The position numbers were made by a program, and so were the translations under genes. Below the pieces are notes generated by a model that was not told where the DNA came from, ran no database searches, and worked only from the letters and a program-made list of their open reading frames with translations. From JBBQKF01 sp038326615 (lineage in GTDB: Bacteria > Bacillota > Clostridia > Saccharofermentanales > UBA5734), in the NCBI GenBank assembly GCA_038326615.1, contig JBBQKF010000014.1:1-48448 (forward strand): 48,448 nucleotides of DNA, in the 5' to 3' direction. Within the stretch, counting starts at the first letter, position 1; each line of letters opens with the position of its first letter. Below, piece after piece: positions 8,746 through 18,420 of this stretch.

Positions 8746-8868
8746 CTTATATATTTTAAAAGGGAAATATTCAGACATAATTAAATTGCATATACTGCAA
8801 AACTATTAATAAACCGCCTAATTTAACTTGGCAGTGATATAAAATTATAAAATGTAAGGAGTTTTCAA

Positions 8869-9858
8869 ATGGATTATTTTTCGATACCAGGAATTTCGGA
8901 TAACGTTGCAAAAATTGCGTTTGGAGCAGGAAATGTAGACTTTGAACATCGTGAAGAAAATGAGAGGATGCTGCAAAGTTATCTTGATAAGGGTGGCAAC
9001 CTATTTGACACAGCAAACATATATGGTAAATGGCTTGAATCAGGCAGTAACGAAAGTGAAATCATTCTGGGTGAATGCTTTAACAGACTAATAAATGTCG
9101 AAAACAGAATAAAAAGAGAAGAAATAGTTATAAGCACAAAAGGCGGACATCCAAATCTTGCCGCTATGAATACCCCAAGAGTTTCCGAGCATGAATTAAG
9201 AGTTGATCTTGATGAATCTTTAGTGGCATTAAAAACTGATTATATTGATATTTACTGGCTTCACAGAGACGCACCAGGACTACCTGTTGATGAGGTCCTT
9301 TATCCAATCCTTAAGTTGATTAATGAAGGGTTAGTAATAAAATTTGGGTTATCTAATTGGACCACTGAAAGAATAAGATTGGCGCAGAAATTTTTGGAGG
9401 ACTGCGGGTCACATTCGCTTTTTGGAATTCAAAACAGGTGGAGTTATGCTAAGATGAATCTTGAGGGCACTGAAGATATTACATTGGTTCCAATGACGAG
9501 TGAAGAGTATAGATGGCATTTAGAAACTGGATTAGCAGCAATGCCTTATTCAGGAATGGCGAAAGGTTATTTTACTAAATTGTTTGAAAATGGTAAAAAT
9601 AATGTTAATGAAAAATTGTTGAAATATTATGATAATCCTTTAAATGACTCGCGGATGAAAGCGCTAGTATCTATTTCCGATGAAATTGACCGACCAGTCT
9701 CACAAATTTCTCTGGCATTTTTATTAAACCAACCATTTAATGTGTTTCCCATTGTCAGATTTGGAAAAGAATCTCAGTTAGATGATGCAATTGAAGCGAC
9801 TAATATTAAATTGGCCGAACGTCAAATGAATATATTGAGGCAAGGTGTTGAGTTTTAA
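8869..9858 (+). CDS. Aldo/keto reductase
   Basis: 329 residues forming a TIM-barrel NADP(H)-dependent carbonyl reductase. The full catalytic tetrad is visible: D47 and Y52 (FDTANIYG), K91 (STKGGHP) and H132 (YWLHRD). The C-terminal cofactor region includes FPIVRFGKESQLDDA, a variant of the usual IPG-type motif. The length is typical of the oxidoreductase branch. AAGGAG precedes the ATG. The substrate is not predictable; the gene may be cotranscribed with the upstream iron-sulfur protein. Confidence 0.92.
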   Translation: MDYFSIPGISDNVAKIAFGAGNVDFEHREENERMLQSYLDKGGNLFDTANIYGKWLESGSNESEIILGECFNRLINVENRIKREEIVISTKGGHPNLAAMNTPRVSEHELRVDLDESLVALKTDYIDIYWLHRDAPGLPVDEVLYPILKLINEGLVIKFGLSNWTTERIRLAQKFLEDCGSHSLFGIQNRWSYAKMNLEGTEDITLVPMTSEEYRWHLETGLAAMPYSGMAKGYFTKLFENGKNNVNEKLLKYYDNPLNDSRMKALVSISDEIDRPVSQISLAFLLNQPFNVFPIVRFGKESQLDDAIEATNIKLAERQMNILRQGVEF

Positions 9859-9974
9859 TAATTTTGAATTTACTCATGAAGAGATTTATTTTTACTGAAT
9901 ATAGCAAATTAATAAAAAGTCATGATTTTCATTAAAGTGTTTACTTTATCTATTTCAATATACTTGCTTTAATA

Positions 9975-10254
9975 CTTATTACTTATTACTTATTACTTCA
10001 TTACTTCATTACTTCATTACTTTATTACTTTATTACTTTATTGCTTTATTGCTTTATTGCTTTATTACTTTATTACTTTATTACTTTATTACTTTATTAC
10101 TTTATTGCTTTATTGCTTTATTGCTTTATTGCTTTATTGCTTTATTCCTTCATTACTTTATTGCTTTATTGCTGCATTGCTTTATTGCTTTATTGCTTTA
10201 TTGCTTTATTGCTTTATTGCTTTATTGCTTTATTGCTTTATTGCTTTATTGCTT
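9975..10254. repeat. 8-bp tandem repeat array (TATTGCTT / TATTACTT), about 35 units
   Basis: It starts with a few 7-bp ATTACTT units, passes through CATTACTT units and becomes a long 8-bp array with two main variants (TATTACTT and TATTGCTT) in blocks. Eight bases is not a multiple of three, and all three frames stay open by chance, so the long open frames here (Leu/Tyr/Phe/Ile/Ala only) are not genes. The array fills most of a 600-bp gene-free spacer (9859-10458). The remaining 200 bp before argS show no gene or T-box that I can recognise. Confidence 0.97.
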
Positions 10255-10458
10255 GCGAAGTGGTTAAATTTTAATCATTTGGTGCGAATATTTTATTACA
10301 AGGTGTCGAGTACTATTTTAATCGAATATATGATAAAATTAGAAACGAGTTTTGAAGATGTTCAATAATCTTTTTTAATGGATTGTAAAATTAATCTTGA
10401 TTAATAGATATTGTTTAGCTCTTGATTGTTGAATTTAATTAACCTGTAGGAGGTTTTA

Positions 10459-12192
10459 ATGCTGGATTACAAATTAGAAATTGCTAAAGCAATAAACAAA
10501 AACGTAGATATGGAGATTGATCAAATTTATTCAATGATTGAAATTCCTCCACAAACTTCAATGGGCGATTATGCATTCCCTTGCTTCCAATTATCAAAGA
10601 CATTACGAAAGGCGCCAGTGCAAATAGCTGCTGACCTTGCAGGCAAAATGGAGAAATTAAGTTTTCTTAAAGAGATTCAACAAAACAGTGGATTTTTGAA
10701 TTTTTTCATTGAGCCATCTGCTTTTATATACGAAACAACAAAACAGACAATTATTGAAGGCGACAGACTTGGTTCTTCAAATGAAGGTAATGGAAAGACA
10801 GTCCTTGTTGAATATTCATCACCAAACATTGCTAAACCATTTCATGTAGGACATGCTTTTACAACAATTATAGGCAATGCGCTTTATAGAATTTATGACC
10901 ATTTAGGCTATAAAACTGTTAGACTTAATCATCTTGGCGATTATGGTACACAATTCGGAAAACTTATTAGCGCTTATAAACAGTGGGGGAATGAAGCAGA
11001 CCTTGAAGAGCACCCAATAAAGGAGCTTTTAAGGATTTATGTTAAATTCCATGATGAAGCAAAAGAAAATCCGGATTTGGAAACTGAAGCGAGATTGCAT
11101 TTTAAAAATCTTGAAGATGGAAAACCTGAAGAAATTGCACTTTGGGAGAGATTCCGTGACTTAAGCCTTAAAGAATTTTCAATTATTTATAAACGTCTAG
11201 GCGTTGAGTTTGATGATTTAAATGGCGAGAGCTTTTATAGTGATAAGATTCCTGAAATTGTTAATATCCTTAAAGATAAGAATTTGCTTGTAGAAAGTGA
11301 TGGCGCTCAGGTTGTAATGCTCGAGGATTATAATCTACCACCTTGCATTATTCTTAAATCTGATGGTACAACTATTTATGCCTCGCGTGATGTAGCTGCT
11401 GTATTATATAGAATTCGTAATTATAATTTTTACAAAAATATTTATGTTGTTGGGAATCCTCAGGCACTTCATTTCAGACAGGTTTTTGCAGTTGCCGAGA
11501 AAATGGGACTTGAAGATGCGAAAAATTGCATTCACGTTGGTTTTGGACTTGTTAAATTCGCAAACATGAAATTCTCAACAAGAGAAGGAAATATAATCCT
11601 ATTAGAAGATTTACTTAATGAGTGTGTTGCTAAAACTCTTGAAATAATAAGAAAAAATCAAGAAGAACGTTGCACGGATATGAATGAAGAAGAAATGCTT
11701 GATGTTGCAGAGAAAGTTGGGCTAGCTGCTGTCATATATACATTCTGTAAAAATGGCAGAGACCGTGATATCGTGTTTTCATGGGATGAGATGCTTGACT
11801 TTGAAGGCGATTCTGCACCATATGTTCTTTACACTTACGCACGTTGCCAAAGCATTATCAGGAAAGCAAATGCACTTAATATCGATTATGCTAAATTGAA
11901 CATGGATGTTTTTGCTAATGTTGGCAATGACGATGAATTTATGCTTGCCAAATTGATTGCAGGTCTTGGTGAAAGTGTTCGGAAGGCTGCTGAATCTAAT
12001 GAGCCTTTCATGCTTGTTCGTCAGATAACTTCAATTGCAAGAACTTTTAACAAATTTTATAACAACTCTCCAATTATGAATAATCAAGATGAAAATCTCA
12101 AGAAAGCAAGACTTGCTTTATGCAACGCTACAACAATAGCAATTAAAACAGGATTACAAATGCTAGGGATTCAAACTGTCGAGAGAATGTGA
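10459..12192 (+). CDS. argS: Arginyl-tRNA synthetase
   Basis: 577 residues. This class I synthetase charges tRNA-Arg. The N-terminal Add1 domain spans about 1-85. The HIGH motif appears as HVGH at 129-132 after SSPNIAKPF. The KMSKS region is represented by MKFSTREGN near 370. The C-terminal DALR anticodon-binding domain starts around 460 (YTYARCQSI). AGGAGG lies at a good distance before the ATG. It ends six bases before the stop codon of the convergent URO-D-family gene, with no clear terminator between them. Confidence 0.97.
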   Translation: MLDYKLEIAKAINKNVDMEIDQIYSMIEIPPQTSMGDYAFPCFQLSKTLRKAPVQIAADLAGKMEKLSFLKEIQQNSGFLNFFIEPSAFIYETTKQTIIEGDRLGSSNEGNGKTVLVEYSSPNIAKPFHVGHAFTTIIGNALYRIYDHLGYKTVRLNHLGDYGTQFGKLISAYKQWGNEADLEEHPIKELLRIYVKFHDEAKENPDLETEARLHFKNLEDGKPEEIALWERFRDLSLKEFSIIYKRLGVEFDDLNGESFYSDKIPEIVNILKDKNLLVESDGAQVVMLEDYNLPPCIILKSDGTTIYASRDVAAVLYRIRNYNFYKNIYVVGNPQALHFRQVFAVAEKMGLEDAKNCIHVGFGLVKFANMKFSTREGNIILLEDLLNECVAKTLEIIRKNQEERCTDMNEEEMLDVAEKVGLAAVIYTFCKNGRDRDIVFSWDEMLDFEGDSAPYVLYTYARCQSIIRKANALNIDYAKLNMDVFANVGNDDEFMLAKLIAGLGESVRKAAESNEPFMLVRQITSIARTFNKFYNNSPIMNNQDENLKKARLALCNATTIAIKTGLQMLGIQTVERM

Positions 12193-12198
12193 TCGTAG

Positions 12199-13215
12199 TT
12201 AATCATTAATTTTATAGGCATATTCCTTTAGAAGTCGTGTGAATATCATATAATTTTCGAGTGAGACATCTGGAGGCGTCTGGTGATCAACACCAGCAAT
12301 AAAACCGCCCATTTTGATGGCAGGTAATAATCGTTCAAATTCCTTGCGCATTGCTTCTTCACCGAATTTCATTACCATTTTATCGTATGCACCAATGAAT
12401 AAAAATTCCGGGAAATTTTTCTTTAATGATAGCACGTCGACACCAGCTTGTCTCTCAAGCGGAAGTAACCCATCCGCTCCAGCTTCGATTAACCAAGGTA
12501 TCATTTCAGTTACATCACCGTCAGAATCAATTATTACCTTGATTCCTTTCTTTTTAAACGCAGGAATTACTTGTTTGTAATAAGGAAGTATGAACTCATC
12601 AAATAAATCTTTTGAAAGCATTGGTCCGTGATTATAAGACATATCTTCTGCAAATGTCATAAAGTCTGGAACATGGATTTCGCAAATTGAATCAAGTGTG
12701 GATAAAATAAAATCTACAAGGTCCTGATTAATGCGATGTATAAGTTCTGGCTGATCGTAAAACGCATAGAAATGATTCTCAATACCAAATAATGTTCTAG
12801 GATACCAGAAGAATCCTTCATATGTAATCCAAGAAGCCATTTCACCTCTTTCGTGTCTTTCTTTATAAGAATCAAACTGCGGTTTTACTCTTTGTGCAAC
12901 ATCCGCTGGGTATAAAGAAGGCTTAATTCTTTCATAATCTTTTTCGCCCAAAATAACCGGATCTCCGTAATGTGCAGGGTTGGGATAATTTTCTGTTTTT
13001 ATTGGTATGCCTATTTGTTGAAGTAAATCAAGCCCAAGCTTTTGACCGACTTCGCCGTATTGAAGATTATCAATATTTAGACCCTCACTAATCCATCTGT
13101 CAATTGTAAGATTCCAGAAAGGTGCCCATTCATACATTGGCATTCTGTCAACTTTTTCGAAATTCATGATTTTCTTAAAACGTTCACGATTTGTAAGTTC
13201 TTTTGAAATTTCCAT
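12199..13215 (-). CDS. Uroporphyrinogen-decarboxylase-family (URO-D/MtaA-like) protein
   Basis: 338 residues with the URO-D TIM-barrel fold (NRERFKKIMNFEKVDRMPM at the N terminus, DFMTFAEDMSYNHGPMLS, IDSDGDVTEMIPWLIEAGAD, FIAGVDHQTPPDV). This branch is more like corrinoid methyltransferase relatives (MtaA/CmuA type) than haem HemE. The genes are common in anaerobes, usually with unknown methyl donors. No corrinoid protein is adjacent. It is divergent from an AraC-type regulator, which suggests substrate-induced expression. A good GAGG-type ribosome binding site precedes the ATG. Confidence 0.85.
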   Translation of the reverse strand: MEISKELTNRERFKKIMNFEKVDRMPMYEWAPFWNLTIDRWISEGLNIDNLQYGEVGQKLGLDLLQQIGIPIKTENYPNPAHYGDPVILGEKDYERIKPSLYPADVAQRVKPQFDSYKERHERGEMASWITYEGFFWYPRTLFGIENHFYAFYDQPELIHRINQDLVDFILSTLDSICEIHVPDFMTFAEDMSYNHGPMLSKDLFDEFILPYYKQVIPAFKKKGIKVIIDSDGDVTEMIPWLIEAGADGLLPLERQAGVDVLSLKKNFPEFLFIGAYDKMVMKFGEEAMRKEFERLLPAIKMGGFIAGVDHQTPPDVSLENYMIFTRLLKEYAYKIND

Positions 13216-13390
13216 TATATTCCTCTTTTCGCCTTTTAATTAATGATTTAAGTCAAATTTAATAGCAGGTTTTGATTTGCAATGTTATAATAATCCTAAA
13301 TTGCTTATATTTAAAGGGGCATATTGTTCATGTAAGGGTGACAATCTATGCATGAAATTACGTTATAAATATTTTCAAGGAGATTTTAAA

Positions 13391-14293
13391 GTGACTCAGA
13401 TAGCAAGTTATGAAATACCTTTGTGTGATTCAAGGACAAGAGCGAATTTTTATACCAATCTTGTAAGATTTAATGAACGAATTGAAGTACATTCTCATAA
13501 TTATGTTGAAATCGCATTTGTTGAAGATGGAAGTGGTGTTCAGCAAATTGGTGATGAGGCAAGGCCTTGTGTTAAAGGTGATCTTTTTCTTATTAATTCT
13601 GAAATTAAGCATGGTTTTCAGCCTGACGAGGGAACATTTTTGACGATAAGAAACTGCATCTTTTTGCCAGATTTTTTTGATTGTAGCCTAATAGGAAATA
13701 AAAGTTTTCAAACATTGTCAAACGGATTTCTTTTTAGGCCATTTTTGATTGACAATAGAAATCAATTTGTAGAAATTCATGTAATTGATGATAAGTTCGA
13801 TAAAATTCGGTCATTGTATGAAGAAATTCATAGTGAATATGAGGCCGCCCAATCAGGATACCTTGAATTAATCCGTGCATATATGATTGAGTTACTGATT
13901 TTTATATTGCGTAACCTCGAAAGTGTTTCAATTGAAAAGGGGTATTCCGATGAAACCTCAAAAATCAATCTTATGATAACCAAGAAAGTATTATCATATA
14001 TTTATGAGCATTTTAGCGATGACGTTACTATTGATGAGCTATCTATGCTTGCATTTTTGAGTCATGCTCAATTTTGCAGAGTTTTCAAAAAATCAACAAG
14101 TTATACTGTTAAAGAATTTATGCAAAAAATACGTATTGAAGTTGCATGCAAACTTTTGAATAACAGGGAGCTGACTATTGCTAATATTGCAAATTCTGTA
14201 GGATATCAAGATATTAAGTATTTTTCAAAAGTTTTCCGAAAAATAATTGGCAAAACTCCTTCAAGTTTTCGAGAAGAGATAAGAAAAGTATAA
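13391..14293 (+). CDS. AraC-family transcriptional regulator with cupin sensor domain
   Basis: About 300 residues. The N-terminal cupin includes HSHNYVEIAFVEDGSG, and the C-terminal double helix-turn-helix ends in GYQDIKYFSKVFRKIIGKTP. I prefer the GTG at 13391, because AAGGAG sits eight bases upstream. An in-frame ATG at 13352 with a weaker site (AAGGGTGA) and the long extension to 13277 are alternatives. It is divergent from the URO-D-family gene and is probably its regulator, though this rests on gene order only. Confidence 0.85.
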   Translation: MTQIASYEIPLCDSRTRANFYTNLVRFNERIEVHSHNYVEIAFVEDGSGVQQIGDEARPCVKGDLFLINSEIKHGFQPDEGTFLTIRNCIFLPDFFDCSLIGNKSFQTLSNGFLFRPFLIDNRNQFVEIHVIDDKFDKIRSLYEEIHSEYEAAQSGYLELIRAYMIELLIFILRNLESVSIEKGYSDETSKINLMITKKVLSYIYEHFSDDVTIDELSMLAFLSHAQFCRVFKKSTSYTVKEFMQKIRIEVACKLLNNRELTIANIANSVGYQDIKYFSKVFRKIIGKTPSSFREEIRKV

Positions 14294-14348
14294 ATTGTTG
14301 GGCGATATAACAAATAAAAATGACTATCACGTTAGCTCAGTAGGAATC

Positions 14349-14407
14349 GAAATTCCATTCAAATATTGAAACTCCATTCAAATATTGAAATTCCATTCAA
14401 ATTTTGA
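14349..14407. repeat. 19-20 bp tandem repeat, three units
   Basis: Three copies of a unit built on TCCATTCAAATATTGAAA lie in the 360-bp spacer between the AraC-type gene and the RsmF-like gene. The rest of the spacer (14408-14654) holds no gene I can support. It does contain a 12-codon reading frame at 14610-14648 with a GAGAGG site that stops just before the next gene. Confidence 0.85.
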
Positions 14408-14654
14408 TTTAATGGAGCAAATTCGATCTTGTAAATAAATTATATCAAAACTATATCTAAAGGAGATAGTTTATAGAATGAGATAAGTATTTAGAGCGAC
14501 ATAGGGATGAATATTTGCAGTAAACTTAAAGACTTCGAAAAAATGCTGTATTTTTAATCGAAAAGTTCATATAATAAGAACATTGTTAATTAAATTATAA
14601 ATAGAGAGGATGATTAATTCAATCAGATTTGACAGAATTAATCTTTGAATAATA

Positions 14655-16271
14655 GTGATTAAGAAACCACTTCCAATAAAATTTACTCAAAACATGAAAC
14701 CACTTCCAATAAAATTTACTCAAAACATGAAAACGCTTTTTGATGAATATCTCACAAACGAAGATTATGATTTATTTATACAATCATTTTCGGATCAAAC
14801 ACATAGAGGGATAAGATTTAATTCACTTAAAATTTCCGAAAGGGATGAATTTTTGGATCTTCTTAAACAGATGTATAAGGATTTTGGATTGCCGGCTTCA
14901 TTTGAGCCAGTTTTATGGTCTGATGACGGTTTCTATTTAGAAGGAGAGTTTTTCCCGGGGAGACATTTTTTATACAACACAGGCATTTTCTATATTCAAG
15001 AACCATCTGCTATGTTGCCGGCTTTTGTCCTGAATGCAAAACCTAAAGAAATAATTCTTGATTTATGTGCAGCACCTGGCGGAAAGACTGTAAAGATTGC
15101 TGCTGATATGAAGGGCGAAGGCATTTTGTTTTCAAATGATATTAACGAAACACGGGTTAAAGCACTTGTGAGAAACGTTGAATTGATGGGCTGTACTAAC
15201 TGCGTTGTCCTCAATGAGTCGCCAGAGCACCTTGCAATGCAAATGCCTGGGTATTTTGATAAGATACTGCTTGATGCTCCTTGCTCGGGTGAAGGCATGT
15301 TTAGGAGAGATTCCGATGCCATAATGAGTTGGGAAAACTTCGGGAATGACGCATGTGTAAAGATGCAAAGAGAAATATTACATCATGTTGATAAATTGCT
15401 TAAACCAGGAGGTGTATTGGTTTATTCGACATGCACTTTTTCAACACTAGAGAATGAAGAAATGATCAAATGGTTTTGCTTGGAATATCCGTGGTTTGAA
15501 GTTGTACCAATAACAAATTTGAAAGGTGTGGACCATGGATTATCAATAGATTTGCAAATAAAAGGTACAGCGAGAATATTTCCACATTATTCAAAAGGTG
15601 AGGGGCATTTTTGTGCAAAACTTTTTAAAAATCCACTACCTGAATCTTTAAGTGATAAAATTGAATCTGAAAATGCTGAATTTGTAAAAAATTCACCAAA
15701 AGCAAGTGCTATAAACATTTATACAAAAACAATTAGAAACAATCGAACTAAAAATGATAAATCACAGGAAAAATATCAAAATAAAGTACCAATTGATTTT
15801 AACAAAGAACAATTCATTAATGCCTTTATCACTTTTTCTAATGATGTGCTTACATCAGAATGTGTAGATAAAGTATTATTTTCATGCAATCAGCATTTAC
15901 AAATAATTAGTGGGCATGTTTATACTTTACCACAAGAAATACCAGCATTGAATACACTTAAAATAGCAAAAAAAGGTCTTTATTTAGGCGAATTAAAGTC
16001 CGCAAAATCAAAAATTATATTCGAGCCATCTCACTCGTTTTTACTTAGCAGAACAAGAACCGACTTGAAAAATTCGCTATCTTTTGATGCGTCTGACCCG
16101 ATTTTGTTGAAATATTTAAAGGGTGAAACAATATCTTGTCAAATTCCCGATTCGTTATTCGCTAATTCATATATTCCAATTTGCGTACAGGGTTTTCCAG
16201 TTGGTTGGGGTAAAATTATGGAATCTGACATGATTAAAAATTTGTACCCACAAGGATGGAGGAAAAATTGA
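14655..16271 (+). CDS. RsmF-like 16S rRNA (cytosine-C5) methyltransferase, NOL1/NOP2/Sun family
   Basis: About 515-538 residues. The SAM-binding motif is LDLCAAPGGKTVK (about 135-147). The two family cysteines are C210 (DAPCSGEGMF) and C260 (YSTCTFSTLENEEM); one attacks C6 of cytosine and the other releases product. The C-terminal half contains the RsmF C-terminal/PUA-like region ending in QGFPVGWGK. The start is uncertain: a 33-bp tandem duplication (14664-14729) places ATG at 14694 and 14727, and GTG at 14655 is also in frame. Conserved sequence begins at MKTLFDEY, so 14727 is a fair choice, but none of the starts has a strong ribosome binding site. The next methyltransferase starts two bases after the stop region. 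Confidence 0.9.
   Translation: MIKKPLPIKFTQNMKPLPIKFTQNMKTLFDEYLTNEDYDLFIQSFSDQTHRGIRFNSLKISERDEFLDLLKQMYKDFGLPASFEPVLWSDDGFYLEGEFFPGRHFLYNTGIFYIQEPSAMLPAFVLNAKPKEIILDLCAAPGGKTVKIAADMKGEGILFSNDINETRVKALVRNVELMGCTNCVVLNESPEHLAMQMPGYFDKILLDAPCSGEGMFRRDSDAIMSWENFGNDACVKMQREILHHVDKLLKPGGVLVYSTCTFSTLENEEMIKWFCLEYPWFEVVPITNLKGVDHGLSIDLQIKGTARIFPHYSKGEGHFCAKLFKNPLPESLSDKIESENAEFVKNSPKASAINIYTKTIRNNRTKNDKSQEKYQNKVPIDFNKEQFINAFITFSNDVLTSECVDKVLFSCNQHLQIISGHVYTLPQEIPALNTLKIAKKGLYLGELKSAKSKIIFEPSHSFLLSRTRTDLKNSLSFDASDPILLKYLKGETISCQIPDSLFANSYIPICVQGFPVGWGKIMESDMIKNLYPQGWRKN
14664..14729 (+). repeat. 33-bp perfect tandem duplication across the start of the RsmF-like gene
   Basis: Two identical 33-bp copies encode KPLPIKFTQNM twice. 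Each copy ends in ATG, so the duplication created an extra possible start codon in frame. Confidence 0.95.
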
Positions 16272-16272
16272 A

Positions 16273-17472
16273 ATGAAAAGTAAGCAATTAGAGCAAATTA
16301 AGAATCTTTTAAATATTTTTGAAGAAAAAATTATAAATCCGAAAGAACTTACGGCTATAAAAGTTGCGTTGATATCAGGTAAAAATAAACACCCTATAGA
16401 AATATCAATTAAAGAAAATGATGGAAATTACATTTATAACATGTTTTTTATCGGGAAAAGTAAATTAGTTAATTCAGAAAAATTTATTGAAACATTAATT
16501 AATCAAATTAGTCTATATGACGGTGTAGAGATTTCTTTTTATGAGCGAGGCGGAGGGAAAAGAATAATTGCAGACGATAGAAATGTCAAAATAACTAACA
16601 TTGAGGCGCTTTCAACGAATTCCTTTACAAAGGAAACTGTTAATAATACTCATTTAAATCAAGGTGTTTCCGAAAAACGTGATTACTACATAAGAATTGA
16701 TGAAGCAAATGAACTTCTTAAAGCAATTGGAATTCTTGACGAGAAAAATAAAGTCCGAAACAATACAATCAGAAAATACAATCAGATTGATAGATTTGTT
16801 GAACTTGCTGACCCACTACTACAGGAATTTATAAAAAGAGGCGAAACAATTAAAATTCTTGACTGTGCTTGCGGTAAATCCTACCTTTCATTTGTTTTGA
16901 ATTATTATATTAAGGAAAAACTTGGGCATCCATGCGAATTTCTTGGACTTGACTGGACGGAATCAGTAATTTCATCTTCAAAGGAACTAGCAGCCAAATT
17001 GCAATACAGAAATATGAATTTTATACAATGCGATTTGTCTCAATACGCTCCTTTATCTTTTATACCAACTATATGTATGAGTTTACATGCATGTGATACC
17101 GCAACGGATCTTGCAATTTACACAGGAATTATGTGTAAAGCAAAAGCAATTTTATGTGTGCCATGCTGCCAAAAAGAACTTTTAACAAGTAAATATTCGA
17201 TTCCTGCGCTTGAAAAAAATATTCTAAAACATGGACTCCTTAAAGCAAGATTTTCTGATCTTATGACTGATGCTATGCGGGTTTTAGTGATGGAAGCATT
17301 TGGATATGAAACGACAGTAATTGAATATATTTCACCACTTGATTCGCCCAAAAACATCATGATAAAAGGTAGGTTTACTGGGAAAAAAAATGATTCATCA
17401 GAAAAAGAATATAAAGAGATTAAAAAACAATTTGGTTGCGAAATTATGCTTGGAAAGATGTTGGGGATGTAA
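16273..17472 (+). CDS. SAM-dependent methyltransferase (Methyltransf_32 type)
   Basis: 399 residues. The N-terminal about 150 residues are not recognisable. The methyltransferase core starts with ILDCACGKSYLSFVL, followed by a motif resembling the METTL25/RRNAD1-type domain: SLHACDTATDLAI and LCVPCCQKEL. Related bacterial proteins are suspected RNA methyltransferases, but the substrate is unknown. The ATG begins right after the stop of the RsmF-like gene (ribosome binding site GGAGG inside that gene), so the two are very likely cotranscribed and translationally close. Confidence 0.82.
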   Translation: MKSKQLEQIKNLLNIFEEKIINPKELTAIKVALISGKNKHPIEISIKENDGNYIYNMFFIGKSKLVNSEKFIETLINQISLYDGVEISFYERGGGKRIIADDRNVKITNIEALSTNSFTKETVNNTHLNQGVSEKRDYYIRIDEANELLKAIGILDEKNKVRNNTIRKYNQIDRFVELADPLLQEFIKRGETIKILDCACGKSYLSFVLNYYIKEKLGHPCEFLGLDWTESVISSSKELAAKLQYRNMNFIQCDLSQYAPLSFIPTICMSLHACDTATDLAIYTGIMCKAKAILCVPCCQKELLTSKYSIPALEKNILKHGLLKARFSDLMTDAMRVLVMEAFGYETTVIEYISPLDSPKNIMIKGRFTGKKNDSSEKEYKEIKKQFGCEIMLGKMLGM

Positions 17473-17473
17473 A

Positions 17474-17550
17474 TATGAATAAATTCAGATTCTGAAAAAA
17501 TTACTGGTATGGCAGTACCAGCGCCATACTTACCGTCTGCGACGGTAACA
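17474..17550. repeat. Double-hairpin intergenic element (related to 19128-19175)
   Basis: After the methyltransferase stop, a block with TGAATAAATTCAGATTCTG is followed by two perfect hairpins: GTATGGC (17507-17513) with GCCATAC (17523-17529), and TTACCGTC (17530-17537) with GACGGTAA (17541-17548) on a three-base loop. No T run follows, so it is not a standard terminator. A shorter relative lies before hom. Confidence 0.7.
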
Positions 17551-17615
17551 AAATTTATATGAAAGGATGATGATTTATCGATTGCATTTTATGCTGAATA
17601 AATCATGGATATAAA

Positions 17616-18227
17616 ATGGATTTTATAGTTGCAACAAAAAACAAAAATAAAATAGTGGAAATTAGAGAAATTTTGAAAGATTTCAAGTTTAATGTAATTT
17701 CAATGGAAGATGCCGGATTCGATGATGATATTATTGAAGATGGAGCAACATTTGAAGAAAACGCTTTGATTAAAGCGCGGGCGATTCACAAGAAAATAAA
17801 CGGGTTTGTTATGGCGGATGACTCAGGTCTTTCAATAAATGCACTTGGAGGTGCTCCTGGTATTTATTCTGCAAGATTTGCAGGAGAGAATGCCTCATAT
17901 GATTTTAAAATTAAGAAAATTTGGGAAATGTTAGATGAAATAAAAGCAACAGACAGATCTGCAAGTTTTATTTGTGCTATTGCAGTTGTTATGACTGATG
18001 GATCGGAATTTACTGTACGTGGCGAATGTCATGGGCAAATTTATACAAAAATAGAAGGCTATAATGGATTTGGTTACGATCCTGTCTTTTTTATGCCTGA
18101 ATACAATATGACAACTGCTATGATGCCACCTTCAATGAAGAACGAGATAAGCCACCGAGGTATCGCTTTAAAGAAAATGATTGACGTTTTAGAAAAGAAG
18201 TTAGGAGATAATTTATCTGAAATATGA
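17616..18227 (+). CDS. rdgB: XTP/dITP pyrophosphatase (RdgB/HAM1 family)
   Basis: 203 residues. The enzyme hydrolyses non-canonical purine triphosphates (dITP, XTP) to monophosphates, keeping them out of nucleic acids. Family motifs are present: the N-terminal ATKNKNKIVEI, EENALIKARA, MADDSGLSINALGGAPGIYS and FGYDPVFFMPE, plus ISHRGIALKKM near the end. The length is typical. The start is the ATG at 17616. A 28-bp repeat array follows the stop after 29 bp. Confidence 0.96.
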   Translation: MDFIVATKNKNKIVEIREILKDFKFNVISMEDAGFDDDIIEDGATFEENALIKARAIHKKINGFVMADDSGLSINALGGAPGIYSARFAGENASYDFKIKKIWEMLDEIKATDRSASFICAIAVVMTDGSEFTVRGECHGQIYTKIEGYNGFGYDPVFFMPEYNMTTAMMPPSMKNEISHRGIALKKMIDVLEKKLGDNLSEI

Positions 18228-18256
18228 AATATTTATAAAAATTAGGGCTGATAAAT

Positions 18257-18420
18257 TTTATAAATCTTCAAATATAATATAATTTGTATAAATCTTCAAA
18301 TATAATATAATTTGTATAAATCTTCAAATATAATATAATTTGTATTAATCTTCAAATATAATATAATTTGTATTAATCTTCAAATATAATATAATTTGTA
18401 TTAATCTTCAAATATAATAT
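18257..18420. repeat. 28-bp tandem repeat, six units
   Basis: Six copies of a 28-bp unit contain AATCTTCAAATATAATATAA followed by TTTGTAT; the last copy is cut short. Three early copies have TATAAATC and three later ones TATTAATC at the junction, so the array grew in two blocks. There are no unique spacers between units. The truncated last unit runs straight into the -35 box of the next promoter. Confidence 0.95.

Noticed and set aside
10041..10368. Three overlapping open frames rich in Leu, Tyr, Phe, Ile and Ala
   Set aside because: They are produced by the 8-bp repeat in all three frames, have no ribosome binding site and no protein-like sequence.
14326..14346. Short tRNA-like stretch TTAGCTCAGTAGG
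   Set aside because: Only a D-arm-like string is present; no acceptor, anticodon or T arm can be built around it.
18257..18420. 28-bp direct repeats that could suggest a CRISPR array
   Set aside because: Units are contiguous, with no unique spacers and no cas genes. The 33-bp array at 28431 was rejected for the same reason.
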